A stretch of DNA of 16,568 bases from Flavobacteriaceae bacterium (GTDB lineage: Bacteria; Bacteroidota; Bacteroidia; Flavobacteriales; Flavobacteriaceae), in NCBI GenBank assembly GCA_020435885.1, contig JAGQYU010000076.1, forward strand, positions 1 to 16,568. Direction: 5' to 3'. This document shows, piece after piece, positions 9,069 through 15,386 of the stretch. How positions within the stretch are numbered: the stretch's first letter is position 1; each line of letters starts with the position of its first letter. The translations under genes were made by a program, and so were the position numbers. The notes under the pieces were generated by a model, which did not search any database, was not told the origin of the DNA, and saw nothing but the letters and a program-made list of their open reading frames with translations.

Positions 9069-10172
9069 ATGAAAAAAAATATCATTAAAATTATTTGTAT
9101 CCTTTTAGTGTTCATTTCAGTTGAAGGAAAAGCACAGCAAAAAAACAATGAAGCCCCCAATGTATTTTTAATAACCCTTGATGGTGTAAGGTGGCAAGAA
9201 GTATTTAAAGGAATTGACACTGTATTGCTCAACAACAAAGAGTACACGGATAATGCAAAATTATTGAAAGAAAAGTTTGTTGGGAACTCCGAAACTGAAA
9301 ATAGAAAAAAACTTATGCCTTTCTTTTGGAGTACTATTGTTCAAAAGGGACAACTTTATGGAAACAGAGAAAAAGGTAGTGATATGAATTTAACCAATAC
9401 GATGGTTTTTTCGTATCCGGGATATAACGAGATCCTTACCGGTAAAGCTGATGATGAGCACATTAACAGCAATAACAAAGCTTATAATCCCAATATTACC
9501 GTTTTAGAAAAGTTAAATGCCACAAGCACCTATAAAGGTAAAGTAGCTGCTTTTGGCAGTTGGGATGTTTTTCCTTTTATTATTAATGATAAAAGAAGCG
9601 GAGTCCCTGTAAATGCAGGATATATGGATACTACAGGTAATTTAACAGAAATTGAAAAGTTTTTAAATGAATCTCAACGACAAGCTCCAATCATATGGGA
9701 GTCCGTAAGGTTAGATGTCTATACACATCATTACGCAAAGGAATACATTAAAAAGAATCAGCCGAAAATTGTATACATAGCTTATGGCGAAACTGATGAT
9801 TTTGCCCATGGCGGTCTTTTTGATTTTTACATAAAATCATTGAACAATACAGATGGTTTAATAGCAGATTTGTGGGATTATGTTCAAAGCAATCCGTTTT
9901 ATAAAGACAATACTTATTTTATCATTACAACAGACCATGGTAGAGGTGTAGGGGCATCAAAAGAATCTTTATGGACAGGGCATGGTTCAAAAGTAAAAGA
10001 TGCTGATCAAACATGGATGGCAATCATAGGGCCTAATATAAAACCTATGGGAGAGATTTCAAAAAAATCACAGGTATATACCAATCAAGTTGTACCGATT
10101 ATAGAAAAGATAACTGAATTAAAAATACAGAATACTACCGACCAATTTATTCTTGATTTATTCATTAAATGA
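9069..10172 (+). CDS. Exported alkaline-phosphatase-superfamily hydrolase (phosphodiesterase/phosphatase)
   Basis: This is a secreted two-metal hydrolase of the alkaline-phosphatase superfamily, a different lineage from the one encoded at 4824-6461. A signal peptide ends near KAQ|Q (about residue 23) and has no lipobox cysteine. The metal and catalytic residues are complete: Asp38 (TLDG), the Ser115 nucleophile (FSYPGYNE), Asp243 and His247 (DDFAH), Asp289-His290 (TTDHG) and His305 (TGHG). At 367 residues it consists of the catalytic domain only. It starts 12 bases after the PLP gene and is the last gene before the hairpin at 10196-10230. By position it may act after the first phosphodiesterase, for example by cleaving a released glycerol- or sugar-phosphonate ester. 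This is inferred; phosphoglyceromutase or sulfatase labels given by automatic annotation would also be possible for this fold. Confidence 0.83.
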   Translation: MKKNIIKIICILLVFISVEGKAQQKNNEAPNVFLITLDGVRWQEVFKGIDTVLLNNKEYTDNAKLLKEKFVGNSETENRKKLMPFFWSTIVQKGQLYGNREKGSDMNLTNTMVFSYPGYNEILTGKADDEHINSNNKAYNPNITVLEKLNATSTYKGKVAAFGSWDVFPFIINDKRSGVPVNAGYMDTTGNLTEIEKFLNESQRQAPIIWESVRLDVYTHHYAKEYIKKNQPKIVYIAYGETDDFAHGGLFDFYIKSLNNTDGLIADLWDYVQSNPFYKDNTYFIITTDHGRGVGASKESLWTGHGSKVKDADQTWMAIIGPNIKPMGEISKKSQVYTNQVVPIIEKITELKIQNTTDQFILDLFIK

Positions 10173-10195
10173 TTATTTGAGTTAGTTAGTTATTT

Positions 10196-10230
10196 AGCCG
10201 CTGTTTAGGTAGTAGGCAGTGGCTTTTTTT
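10196..10230 (+). terminator. Rho-independent terminator or attenuator between the phosphodiesterase and MFS genes
   Basis: AGCCGCTG at 10196-10203 pairs with CAGTGGCT at 10217-10224 (8 bp, one G-T pair) across a 13-base loop, followed by seven T at 10224-10230. The ATG at 10231 touches the T run, so no leader or promoter fits between them. Since the next genes belong to the same pathway and have no visible promoter, this probably lowers, rather than stops, their transcription. Confidence 0.75.
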
Positions 10231-10262
10231 ATGAAGCATCTAAAAACATCCAACACATACTT

Positions 10263-11513
10263 TTGGCAAGTGTAGCCTCTTTTGGGGCTTACTTTTGTAT
10301 GTATGCCTTTAGAAAACCTTTTTCTGTAGCTACATTTCAAGATCTAACATTTTTAGAGATAGACTATAAAATATGGCTTATTTTATCGCAGGTACTTGGC
10401 TATATGCTTTCCAAGTTTGTGGGTATAAAAGTTATATCTGAAATGAAAAAAAAGCAGAGAGTACCTTACATTATTGGTTTGATTGCCTTTGCTGAAATAG
10501 CCTTAATTCTATTCGCTGTTATTCCTCAACCCTTTAATATTGTTTGTTTGTTTTTAAATGGTTTCCCTTTGGGGATGATTTGGGGTATCGTATTTTCTTA
10601 TTTGGAAGGAAGAAGGTTTACAGAAATTTTAGGGATAGCTTTAAGTTCAAGTTTTATAGTGTCTTCAGGTTTTGTAAAATCCGTTGGTAAGTTTACAATG
10701 GATCAATGGGAGGTATCAGAATTTTGGATGCCGGCTGTTACCGGAGCATTGTTTTTCCCTTTTTTACTGTTATTTGCTTATCTGCTAGAGCAGATACCTA
10801 AACCTACAAAAGAAGAGGAAAAATTGAAAAGCAAAAGAGTAAGGTTGAGCCATAAAGAACGTAAAAAAATATTTCTTCGTTTTGCTTTCGGATTGACGGC
10901 TTTAATACTTTTTTACATTGCACTAACAGCTTTCAGAGACTTTAGAGATAATTTTTCAAGAGAACTTTGGGATGCCTTGGGCTATGAGGAGAGTGCCGGT
11001 ATATATACTGCTTCAGAAATCCCTATTGCGTTTGGGGTGCTGGTAATTTTAGGATTATTAGGCTTCATAAAAAGTAATATTAAAGCATTATATACATACC
11101 ATTATTTGATCTTTTTAGGAACACTTTCAATAGGCATCAGCACTTGGTTTTTCAGTAAAGGGCAGTTATCTCCGGTGTGGTGGATGATCATTTCAGGATT
11201 TGGATTATACATCAGCTATGTTCCATTTAACTGTATATTTTTTGATAGAATGATTGCAACTTTTAAGATAAAAGGAAACTCAGGTTTTTTGATCTATTTG
11301 GCAGATTCTTTTGGTTATTTGGGCAGTATGGCAGTGTTGTTATATAAAAACTTTGGGCAACCTTCATTATCATGGTTGAATTTTTTCATAAAAGCAGCCC
11401 TTTTATTATCAGTATTTGGCAGTGCGGTTATAGTTGTTTCATTTTTTTATTTCAAATACAAATTTTATAAATCACAAAAATTACAATCAGAAATTTTAGC
11501 TTTTAATGAATAG
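10263..11513 (+). CDS. MFS transporter, DUF5690 family, with an unresolved 5' end
   Basis: This is an inner-membrane protein with about twelve hydrophobic helices and a charged cytoplasmic loop near residues 180-205 (KPTKEEEKLKSKRVRLSHKE). The segments FGAYFCMYAFRKPF, SQVLGYMLSKFVGIKVIS and MIWGIVFSYLEGRR mark it as the DUF5690 branch of the major facilitator superfamily. It is the only inner-membrane transporter in the locus, so import of the released aminophosphonate is a reasonable inference; no substrate is known to me. The frame has no ATG near its start. Back to the TAG at 10206 the only usual start is TTG 10263, which begins inside helix 1. An ATG at 10231 lies in another frame; one more A in the A5 run at 10242-10246 would join it and give MKHLKNIQHILLASV before helix 1. 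The 3' end overlaps the FAD enzyme gene by 8 bases. Confidence 0.82.
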   Translation: MASVASFGAYFCMYAFRKPFSVATFQDLTFLEIDYKIWLILSQVLGYMLSKFVGIKVISEMKKKQRVPYIIGLIAFAEIALILFAVIPQPFNIVCLFLNGFPLGMIWGIVFSYLEGRRFTEILGIALSSSFIVSSGFVKSVGKFTMDQWEVSEFWMPAVTGALFFPFLLLFAYLLEQIPKPTKEEEKLKSKRVRLSHKERKKIFLRFAFGLTALILFYIALTAFRDFRDNFSRELWDALGYEESAGIYTASEIPIAFGVLVILGLLGFIKSNIKALYTYHYLIFLGTLSIGISTWFFSKGQLSPVWWMIISGFGLYISYVPFNCIFFDRMIATFKIKGNSGFLIYLADSFGYLGSMAVLLYKNFGQPSLSWLNFFIKAALLLSVFGSAVIVVSFFYFKYKFYKSQKLQSEILAFNE

Positions 11514-12669
11514 AAAAACTGATCTTATTATAATTGGTGGCGGAGTGCTAGGAACATTCCATGCCTACCATGCCATGCAAATGGGTTTAAGTGTTCGTCT
11601 AATAGAAAAAGATAACAAACCGATGGGCGCAACTGTTAGAAATTTTGGACAAGTTGTGCCTTCAGGGCTAGATAGCAAGTGGCAACAATACGGTTTAGAC
11701 TCTTTACGAACATATTTATCTTTGCAAAAAGAACTCAATCTCACATTACGTCAAGAAGGTACGGTTTATATTGCTTCTAATGGAGAGGAGTTGGCACTTA
11801 TAGAAGAGTTACACAAAATCAACAAAGAAAATGATTACGAATCTTTATTGTTAACTAAAGATGAATGTATAGAAAAATTCCATGGAATAAAGAGCTCTTA
11901 TTGTAAAGGGGGACTTTATTTCCCTGAAGAGGTAACAATAGACTCTAATCAGATGATTCACAGGTTGCAAGAGTATTTAGTTAAGAAGTATCAGTTGATC
12001 TACAACATAAATACAACAGTTAGCAACTGCGAAACTAATAGTGGAAGTGTGGTTGTATCAACCACTTCAGGGCAGCAATTCTATGCTTCAAAAGCTATTA
12101 TTTGTAATGGTAGTGATTTTAAAATTTTGTATCCGGATGTTTTCTTTAAAAGTAATATTGAAGTTACTAAGCTCCAAATTATGCAAACTGTGAAGCAAAA
12201 GAATTATCGGTTAAGAGGTAATGTTTTAACCGGTTTGAGCATTAGAAGATACGAGAGTTTTTCAGAATGCCCGTCGTATGCTAAGATCAAAGTAAATGAA
12301 GATGTAAATTCTTTAGATAAAAGGTGGGGCATTCATATCATTTTTAAGCAAGCTCTGGATGGAACTATGTATTTAGGAGACTCACATATGTATGCTGATG
12401 CTAAAAATTGTGATGATCTGGGTTATGAAATAGAGATGCCAATCGATAATTATATTATCCAAGAAGCAAAAAAAATAGTGAACCTTCCATCATGGGAAAT
12501 TCAAAACAGATGGTATGGCGTATATGCACAGTGCAAGGATAAAGATATTTTTGATCATTCAATTGATGAAAATATTCATATAGTAACTGCCATTGGAGGC
12601 AAAGGAATGACTGGAAGCGGAGGATACGCTAAAGAAAAAATTCAGCAAATATTTAATCTTAAAAAATAA
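11506..12669 (+). CDS. FAD-dependent amine oxidoreductase, TIGR03364 type (PbfD-like), proposed aminophosphonate oxidase
   Basis: This is a cytosolic flavoprotein of the glycine oxidase/D-amino-acid oxidase (DAO) family, 387 residues. The N-terminal dinucleotide-binding motif is GGGVLG (Gly11-Gly16) followed by EKD at the end of beta-2, then GATVRNFGQVVPSGLD, a segment typical of the TIGR03364 group. A second FAD contact is AIGGKGMTGSGG near the C-terminus. TIGR03364 proteins are known for sitting next to phosphonatase-like HAD enzymes (TIGR03351) and have been linked to oxidative deamination of aminophosphonates, including N-methylated 2-aminoethylphosphonate. Here the two genes are 5 bases apart, which fits that association. 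The predicted product is phosphonoacetaldehyde plus an amine or ammonia. ATG 11506 lies inside the last codons of the MFS gene, so translation is probably coupled. The exact substrate cannot be read from sequence. Confidence 0.82.
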   Translation: MNRKTDLIIIGGGVLGTFHAYHAMQMGLSVRLIEKDNKPMGATVRNFGQVVPSGLDSKWQQYGLDSLRTYLSLQKELNLTLRQEGTVYIASNGEELALIEELHKINKENDYESLLLTKDECIEKFHGIKSSYCKGGLYFPEEVTIDSNQMIHRLQEYLVKKYQLIYNINTTVSNCETNSGSVVVSTTSGQQFYASKAIICNGSDFKILYPDVFFKSNIEVTKLQIMQTVKQKNYRLRGNVLTGLSIRRYESFSECPSYAKIKVNEDVNSLDKRWGIHIIFKQALDGTMYLGDSHMYADAKNCDDLGYEIEMPIDNYIIQEAKKIVNLPSWEIQNRWYGVYAQCKDKDIFDHSIDENIHIVTAIGGKGMTGSGGYAKEKIQQIFNLKK

Positions 12670-12674
12670 AAAAC

Positions 12675-13346
12675 ATGATAAAACTTGTGGTATTCGATAT
12701 GGCCGGAACAACCATTGATGAGGATAACGTAGTTTATAAAACCTTAAGGAAAGCAATCAATAAAGAAGGGTATGATTTTTCGTTAGAAAAAGTACTTGAG
12801 CATGGAGCAGGAAAAGAAAAATTACAAGCCATAAAAGATATAATTGCTCTTGAAAAGGCATTAGTAGATATTTTAAAAGAAGCCGATAAAATTTACAATG
12901 TATTTTCCAATCTACTTAAAATGAATTATGAAAAGCTAGACGTAAAAACATACGAAGGCACAGTTAATGTTTTTCAAGAATTGAAAAATCAAAATATCAG
13001 AGTGATATTAAACACCGGTTATAACAGAAAAACAGCATCATCATTATTAGCAAAATTATATTGGGAACAGGGTGTACATTACGATTTGTTAGTTACTGCT
13101 GATGATGTTATTAAAAGCAGACCGCACCCAGATATGATCTTAAAAGCTATGCAGCATTATTATGTAGATGACCCTTCGGAAGTAGTAAAAGTTGGCGATT
13201 CTATTATTGATATTGAGGAAGGACAAAATGCAAAATGCGGTATTACATTTGGAGTAACAACAGGGGCACATACCAAAGAACAATTGGCATCGGCAAATCC
13301 AAGTTATATTATAAATTCTCTTACAGAGATTTTAGAGTATCTTTAG
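12675..13346 (+). CDS. Phosphonatase-like HAD hydrolase (TIGR03351 type), probable phosphonoacetaldehyde hydrolase
   Basis: This HAD-superfamily enzyme very likely cleaves the C-P bond of phosphonoacetaldehyde to acetaldehyde and phosphate. Motif I is D8-M-A-G-T-T, where the second Asp of ordinary HADs is replaced by Ala10, as in phosphonatase (PhnX). The cap has GAGKEK with Lys49, and the distance from Asp8 to Lys49 equals that from Asp12 to the Schiff-base Lys53 in Bacillus PhnX as I recall it. Motif II is NTGYNRKT. An Arg (Arg149, SRPHPD) stands where most HADs have Lys, another phosphonatase mark. Motif IV is GDSIIDI (Asp175, Asp179). At 223 residues it is shorter than PhnX, as usual for the TIGR03351 branch, and it lies beside an FAD oxidoreductase instead of the transaminase PhnW. 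A hydroxylated analogue of the aldehyde is the main alternative substrate. The stop overlaps the convergent regulator by 4 bases. Confidence 0.87.
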   Translation: MIKLVVFDMAGTTIDEDNVVYKTLRKAINKEGYDFSLEKVLEHGAGKEKLQAIKDIIALEKALVDILKEADKIYNVFSNLLKMNYEKLDVKTYEGTVNVFQELKNQNIRVILNTGYNRKTASSLLAKLYWEQGVHYDLLVTADDVIKSRPHPDMILKAMQHYYVDDPSEVVKVGDSIIDIEEGQNAKCGITFGVTTGAHTKEQLASANPSYIINSLTEILEYL

Positions 13347-13909
13347 TTAAAAAAGTAAAGTACCAGCATTTTAGCGGGTTTGTTGCTTTTGTTTAGAGGA
13401 ACATGTGGAACACGTCCGTCAAAAAAGATGGAGTCGCCTTCTGAAAGTTTAACTTGTTCATCATCTAAATGGTAATAAAGTTCTCCTGTTAAGATATATT
13501 TGAACTCATAGGCATCAGTAGTTATTTGTTGACGTTTATTGCCGGGTAAGATTTCTAGCAATACTACTTCAAACGCCATGGATTGTAGGCTCTTGTTAAA
13601 GATAAAATTGTAAATAAATCCTTCTGCCTCAACTTCTTTATTTATTTCATATGTTTCATTTTTTCTGGTAACTATATATTTTTTAGAGGCTGATTTTTCC
13701 ATTCCGTCAAAGAAGCTACTTACTTCTATATTCAGCGCTCCAATAATATTTAGTAATACTGGCAATGATGGAAAAGAACGTCCATTTTCAATTCTTGAAA
13801 TAAGCCCGTTACTAACTCCGGCTTTGTCTGCAACATCGCTGATAATCAATTGCTTATCTTTTCGTATTTCTTTAATACGTTTACCAATATTTAATAGATA
13901 ATCTTCCAT
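13343..13909 (-). CDS. XRE-family transcriptional regulator with C-terminal cupin domain
   Basis: This is a 188-residue DNA-binding regulator. An XRE-type helix-turn-helix covers about residues 8-65 (RIKEIRKDKQLIISDVADKAG, recognition helix in SNGLISRIENGR), and a cupin domain covers about 115-188 (EFKYILTGELYYHL; EGDSIFFDGRVPHVP), which in such proteins usually senses a small ligand. It converges on the phosphonatase-like gene with a 4-base overlap (TTAG shared by both stops) and no hairpin between them. Control of the aminophosphonate genes is a sensible guess from position, with a pathway intermediate or aminophosphonate as effector. The start ATG at 13907-13909 is backed by the immediate fit of the helix-turn-helix. 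An inverted repeat lies about 60 bases upstream of its start and could be an autoregulatory operator. Confidence 0.88.
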   Translation of the reverse strand: MEDYLLNIGKRIKEIRKDKQLIISDVADKAGVSNGLISRIENGRSFPSLPVLLNIIGALNIEVSSFFDGMEKSASKKYIVTRKNETYEINKEVEAEGFIYNFIFNKSLQSMAFEVVLLEILPGNKRQQITTDAYEFKYILTGELYYHLDDEQVKLSEGDSIFFDGRVPHVPLNKSNKPAKMLVLYFFN

Positions 13910-13967
13910 TTAGAAGGGTTGACTAATTGAGTTAAGAGTATCGAATTGTGATGGAAATTATAAAAAA

Positions 13968-13983
13968 TAGGGAAAAATCCCTA
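13968..13983. promoter_or_regulatory. Perfect inverted repeat, candidate operator of the XRE-cupin regulator
   Basis: TAGGGA-AAAA-TCCCTA is a perfect 6-bp inverted repeat with a 4-base spacer, placed between two divergent genes. A related half-site, AAGGGTT, occurs at 13989-13995 and again at 13914-13920, near the regulator's start codon. Dyads of this size are common targets of dimeric XRE proteins. No T run follows, so a terminator is unlikely. Binding by this particular regulator is inferred. Confidence 0.45.
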
Positions 13984-14004
13984 ATAAAAAGGGTTAATTT
14001 CCTG

Positions 14005-14035
14005 TTGACTTCTATAAATTGCTAATTTAAATTTA
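14005..14035 (+). promoter_or_regulatory. Candidate promoter of the endonuclease/exonuclease/phosphatase gene
   Basis: A TTG at 14005-14007 is followed, after 20 bases, by TAAATTTA at 14028-14035. This fits the Bacteroidota pattern TTG-N(17-23)-TAnnTTTG except for the last base. The start codon lies 38 bases downstream. The region is so AT-rich that chance matches are likely. Confidence 0.3.
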
Positions 14036-14073
14036 TAAAGTATTATAACACTGTCATTTAAAAAAATAGCAAG

Positions 14074-15060
14074 ATGGAATCACATAGTATTAGTTGGTGG
14101 AATTTAGAGAATTTGTTTGATATTGAAAATTCTCCTCGCCGTAGTCAGTTTCTCAATGATAATTTGAGCGGAGAACTCCAAGGCTGGACACAACCTGTTC
14201 TTGATAAAAAAATTGATAATCTCTCTTCTATTATTGGAAAAATGAATAATAATAACGGGCCGGATGTACTGGGTGTTTGCGAAGTAGAAAACGATCATGT
14301 TTTACAGTTGTTAGTAGATAAATTAAATTCACAGTTAAATAGAAATTATGCATTTTCAATAGTAGATGGAACTGATAAAAGAGGTATTGATACGGCATTG
14401 ATCTTTGATCAAAACAAGTATCAAATAGGTCAGGAAACCTATACATTGAGAATTACAAAAAGAAATTCAACCAGAGATTTATTCCAAGTACATCTGACTA
14501 CCAATTCAGGGAATATGTTGGTGATTATATTAAATCATTGGCCATCAAGATCTGGAGGAGTATTTGAAAGTGAGCCTTATAGAATCATGGTAGCAGAAAA
14601 TCTTGCTTTTTGGACTGAACGTATCCATGAGGAAATAGGCTCTGACGTTTCAATATTGTTAATGGGTGATTTTAATGATAATCCTTTTGACAGATCATTA
14701 ATTTCCTACTTACTTTCATCGAATAATAAGAAAAAGGTTATCAATGCGAGGAATAAATATTTTTATAATTTAATGTATAAGTTTATGGATACTGGTTTTG
14801 GGACTCATGTTTATGGTAGTGAAGTAAATGTGCTAGATCAATTTTTGGTTTCAAAAAACATTATTAGTCAAAGCAACAACCATCCTTTTAAGGTTGAAAA
14901 AGTTAATGGAGAATACTCAGTTGATATAGTTTCTTTTCCAGAGATGATTTCAGGGGATTATAGTAAAGCAGTACGGTTTTCCAGACCAAATAAAGGAGAT
15001 TTCAATCCACAAGGGTTTAGTGATCATCTACCTATCAGTATTACATTGTTGGAAAATTGA
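14074..15060 (+). CDS. Endonuclease/exonuclease/phosphatase (EEP) family protein, cytosolic
   Basis: This 328-residue protein has the DNase I-like EEP fold, a Mg-dependent hydrolase of phosphodiester or phosphate ester bonds. The family's motifs are present in order: Asn10 (WWNLENLFD), Glu70 (CEVEND), GIDTALIFD, Asn154-His155 (NHWPSRSGG), Asp199 and Asn201 (MGDFNDNP) and Asp317-His318 (SDHLPI). All catalytic positions look intact. There is no signal peptide, unlike many relatives in Bacteroidota, so it should act in the cytosol. The ATG at 14074 begins just before the first strand, so little could be missing. It is divergent from the XRE-cupin gene, with 164 bases between them, and is followed by a terminator, so it is probably transcribed alone. 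The substrate (nucleic acid, nucleotide or other phosphoester) is unknown. I see no firm reason to include it in the phosphonate pathway. Confidence 0.85.
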   Translation: MESHSISWWNLENLFDIENSPRRSQFLNDNLSGELQGWTQPVLDKKIDNLSSIIGKMNNNNGPDVLGVCEVENDHVLQLLVDKLNSQLNRNYAFSIVDGTDKRGIDTALIFDQNKYQIGQETYTLRITKRNSTRDLFQVHLTTNSGNMLVIILNHWPSRSGGVFESEPYRIMVAENLAFWTERIHEEIGSDVSILLMGDFNDNPFDRSLISYLLSSNNKKKVINARNKYFYNLMYKFMDTGFGTHVYGSEVNVLDQFLVSKNIISQSNNHPFKVEKVNGEYSVDIVSFPEMISGDYSKAVRFSRPNKGDFNPQGFSDHLPISITLLEN

Positions 15061-15100
15061 ATTATGGTTGATGGAAAATAATTCAGTTTCATGGTAAAAA

Positions 15101-15121
15101 CGTGTACGCAATCGTGTACGC
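15101..15121. repeat. Nine-base direct repeat CGTGTACGC, two copies with period 12
   Basis: The two exact copies are separated by AAT. The patch is GC-rich compared with the flanks. It lies about 80 bases past the 3' end of the tRNA gene. I do not recognise it; it could be a protein-binding site or a remnant of an old integration event. Confidence 0.5.
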
Positions 15122-15150
15122 GACGTAAATTAACTAAAATTGTAGACATA

Positions 15151-15187
15151 AAAAAACGGATTGTGAGTACACAATCCGTTGATTTTT
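15151..15187. terminator. Bidirectional rho-independent terminator between the EEP gene and tRNA-fMet
   Basis: AACGGATTGTG at 15155-15165 pairs perfectly with CACAATCCGTT at 15170-15180 (11 bp) across a 4-base AGTA loop. A T run follows on the plus strand at 15183-15187, and an A run at 15151-15156 gives a T run on the minus strand. It can therefore end transcription of the EEP gene and of the leftward tRNA gene. Confidence 0.85.
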
Positions 15188-15203
15188 AAAAACTTATGTT
15201 TAG

Positions 15204-15276
<73 letters not shown>

Positions 15277-15286
15277 ATGTGGATGG

Positions 15287-15318
15287 CAAATTTACATAAA
15301 ATTTTGTTCTTACAAAAA
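15287..15318 (-). promoter_or_regulatory. Bacteroidota-type promoter of tRNA-fMet
   Basis: On the minus strand TTTTTG (15318-15313) is followed after 18 bases by TAAATTTG (15294-15287), an exact match to the TAnnTTTG -7 element with a -33 TTG at proper spacing. Transcription should start only a few bases before the mature 5' end at 15276. Confidence 0.75.
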
Positions 15319-15332
15319 CTTTTTGAAAATAA

Positions 15333-15361
15333 AAAGCCAAGCGTTCTTAGGGCTTGACTTT
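15333..15361 (-). terminator. Rho-independent terminator of rho
   Basis: On the minus strand AAAGTCAAGC (15361-15352) pairs with GCTTGGCTTT (15342-15333), a 10-bp stem with one G-T wobble and a 9-base loop, leading into the run TTTTTATTTT. It lies 26 bases after the rho stop codon and just before the -33 element of the tRNA promoter. Confidence 0.7.
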
Positions 15362-15386
15362 CAGTTTTTTGAATCAAAAATATTTT

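Larger units (their letters stand above)
15061..15203. other. Intergenic stretch with a short direct repeat and a terminator, no gene
   Basis: No open frame of note is present. CGTGTACGC occurs at 15101-15109 and again at 15113-15121, in a locally GC-richer patch. A bidirectional terminator lies at 15151-15187. With the tRNA and its promoter this makes up most of the 326-base gap between the EEP gene and rho. Confidence 0.6.

Noticed and set aside
9069..10172. PhnA, phosphonoacetate hydrolase
   Set aside because: It shares the superfamily, but the protein is exported, and nothing in the locus would produce phosphonoacetate (no PhnY aldehyde dehydrogenase).
14074..15060. EEP-family hydrolase as part of the phosphonate pathway
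   Set aside because: It lacks a signal peptide, is divergent from the regulator, and has its own likely promoter and terminator, so position alone is not enough.
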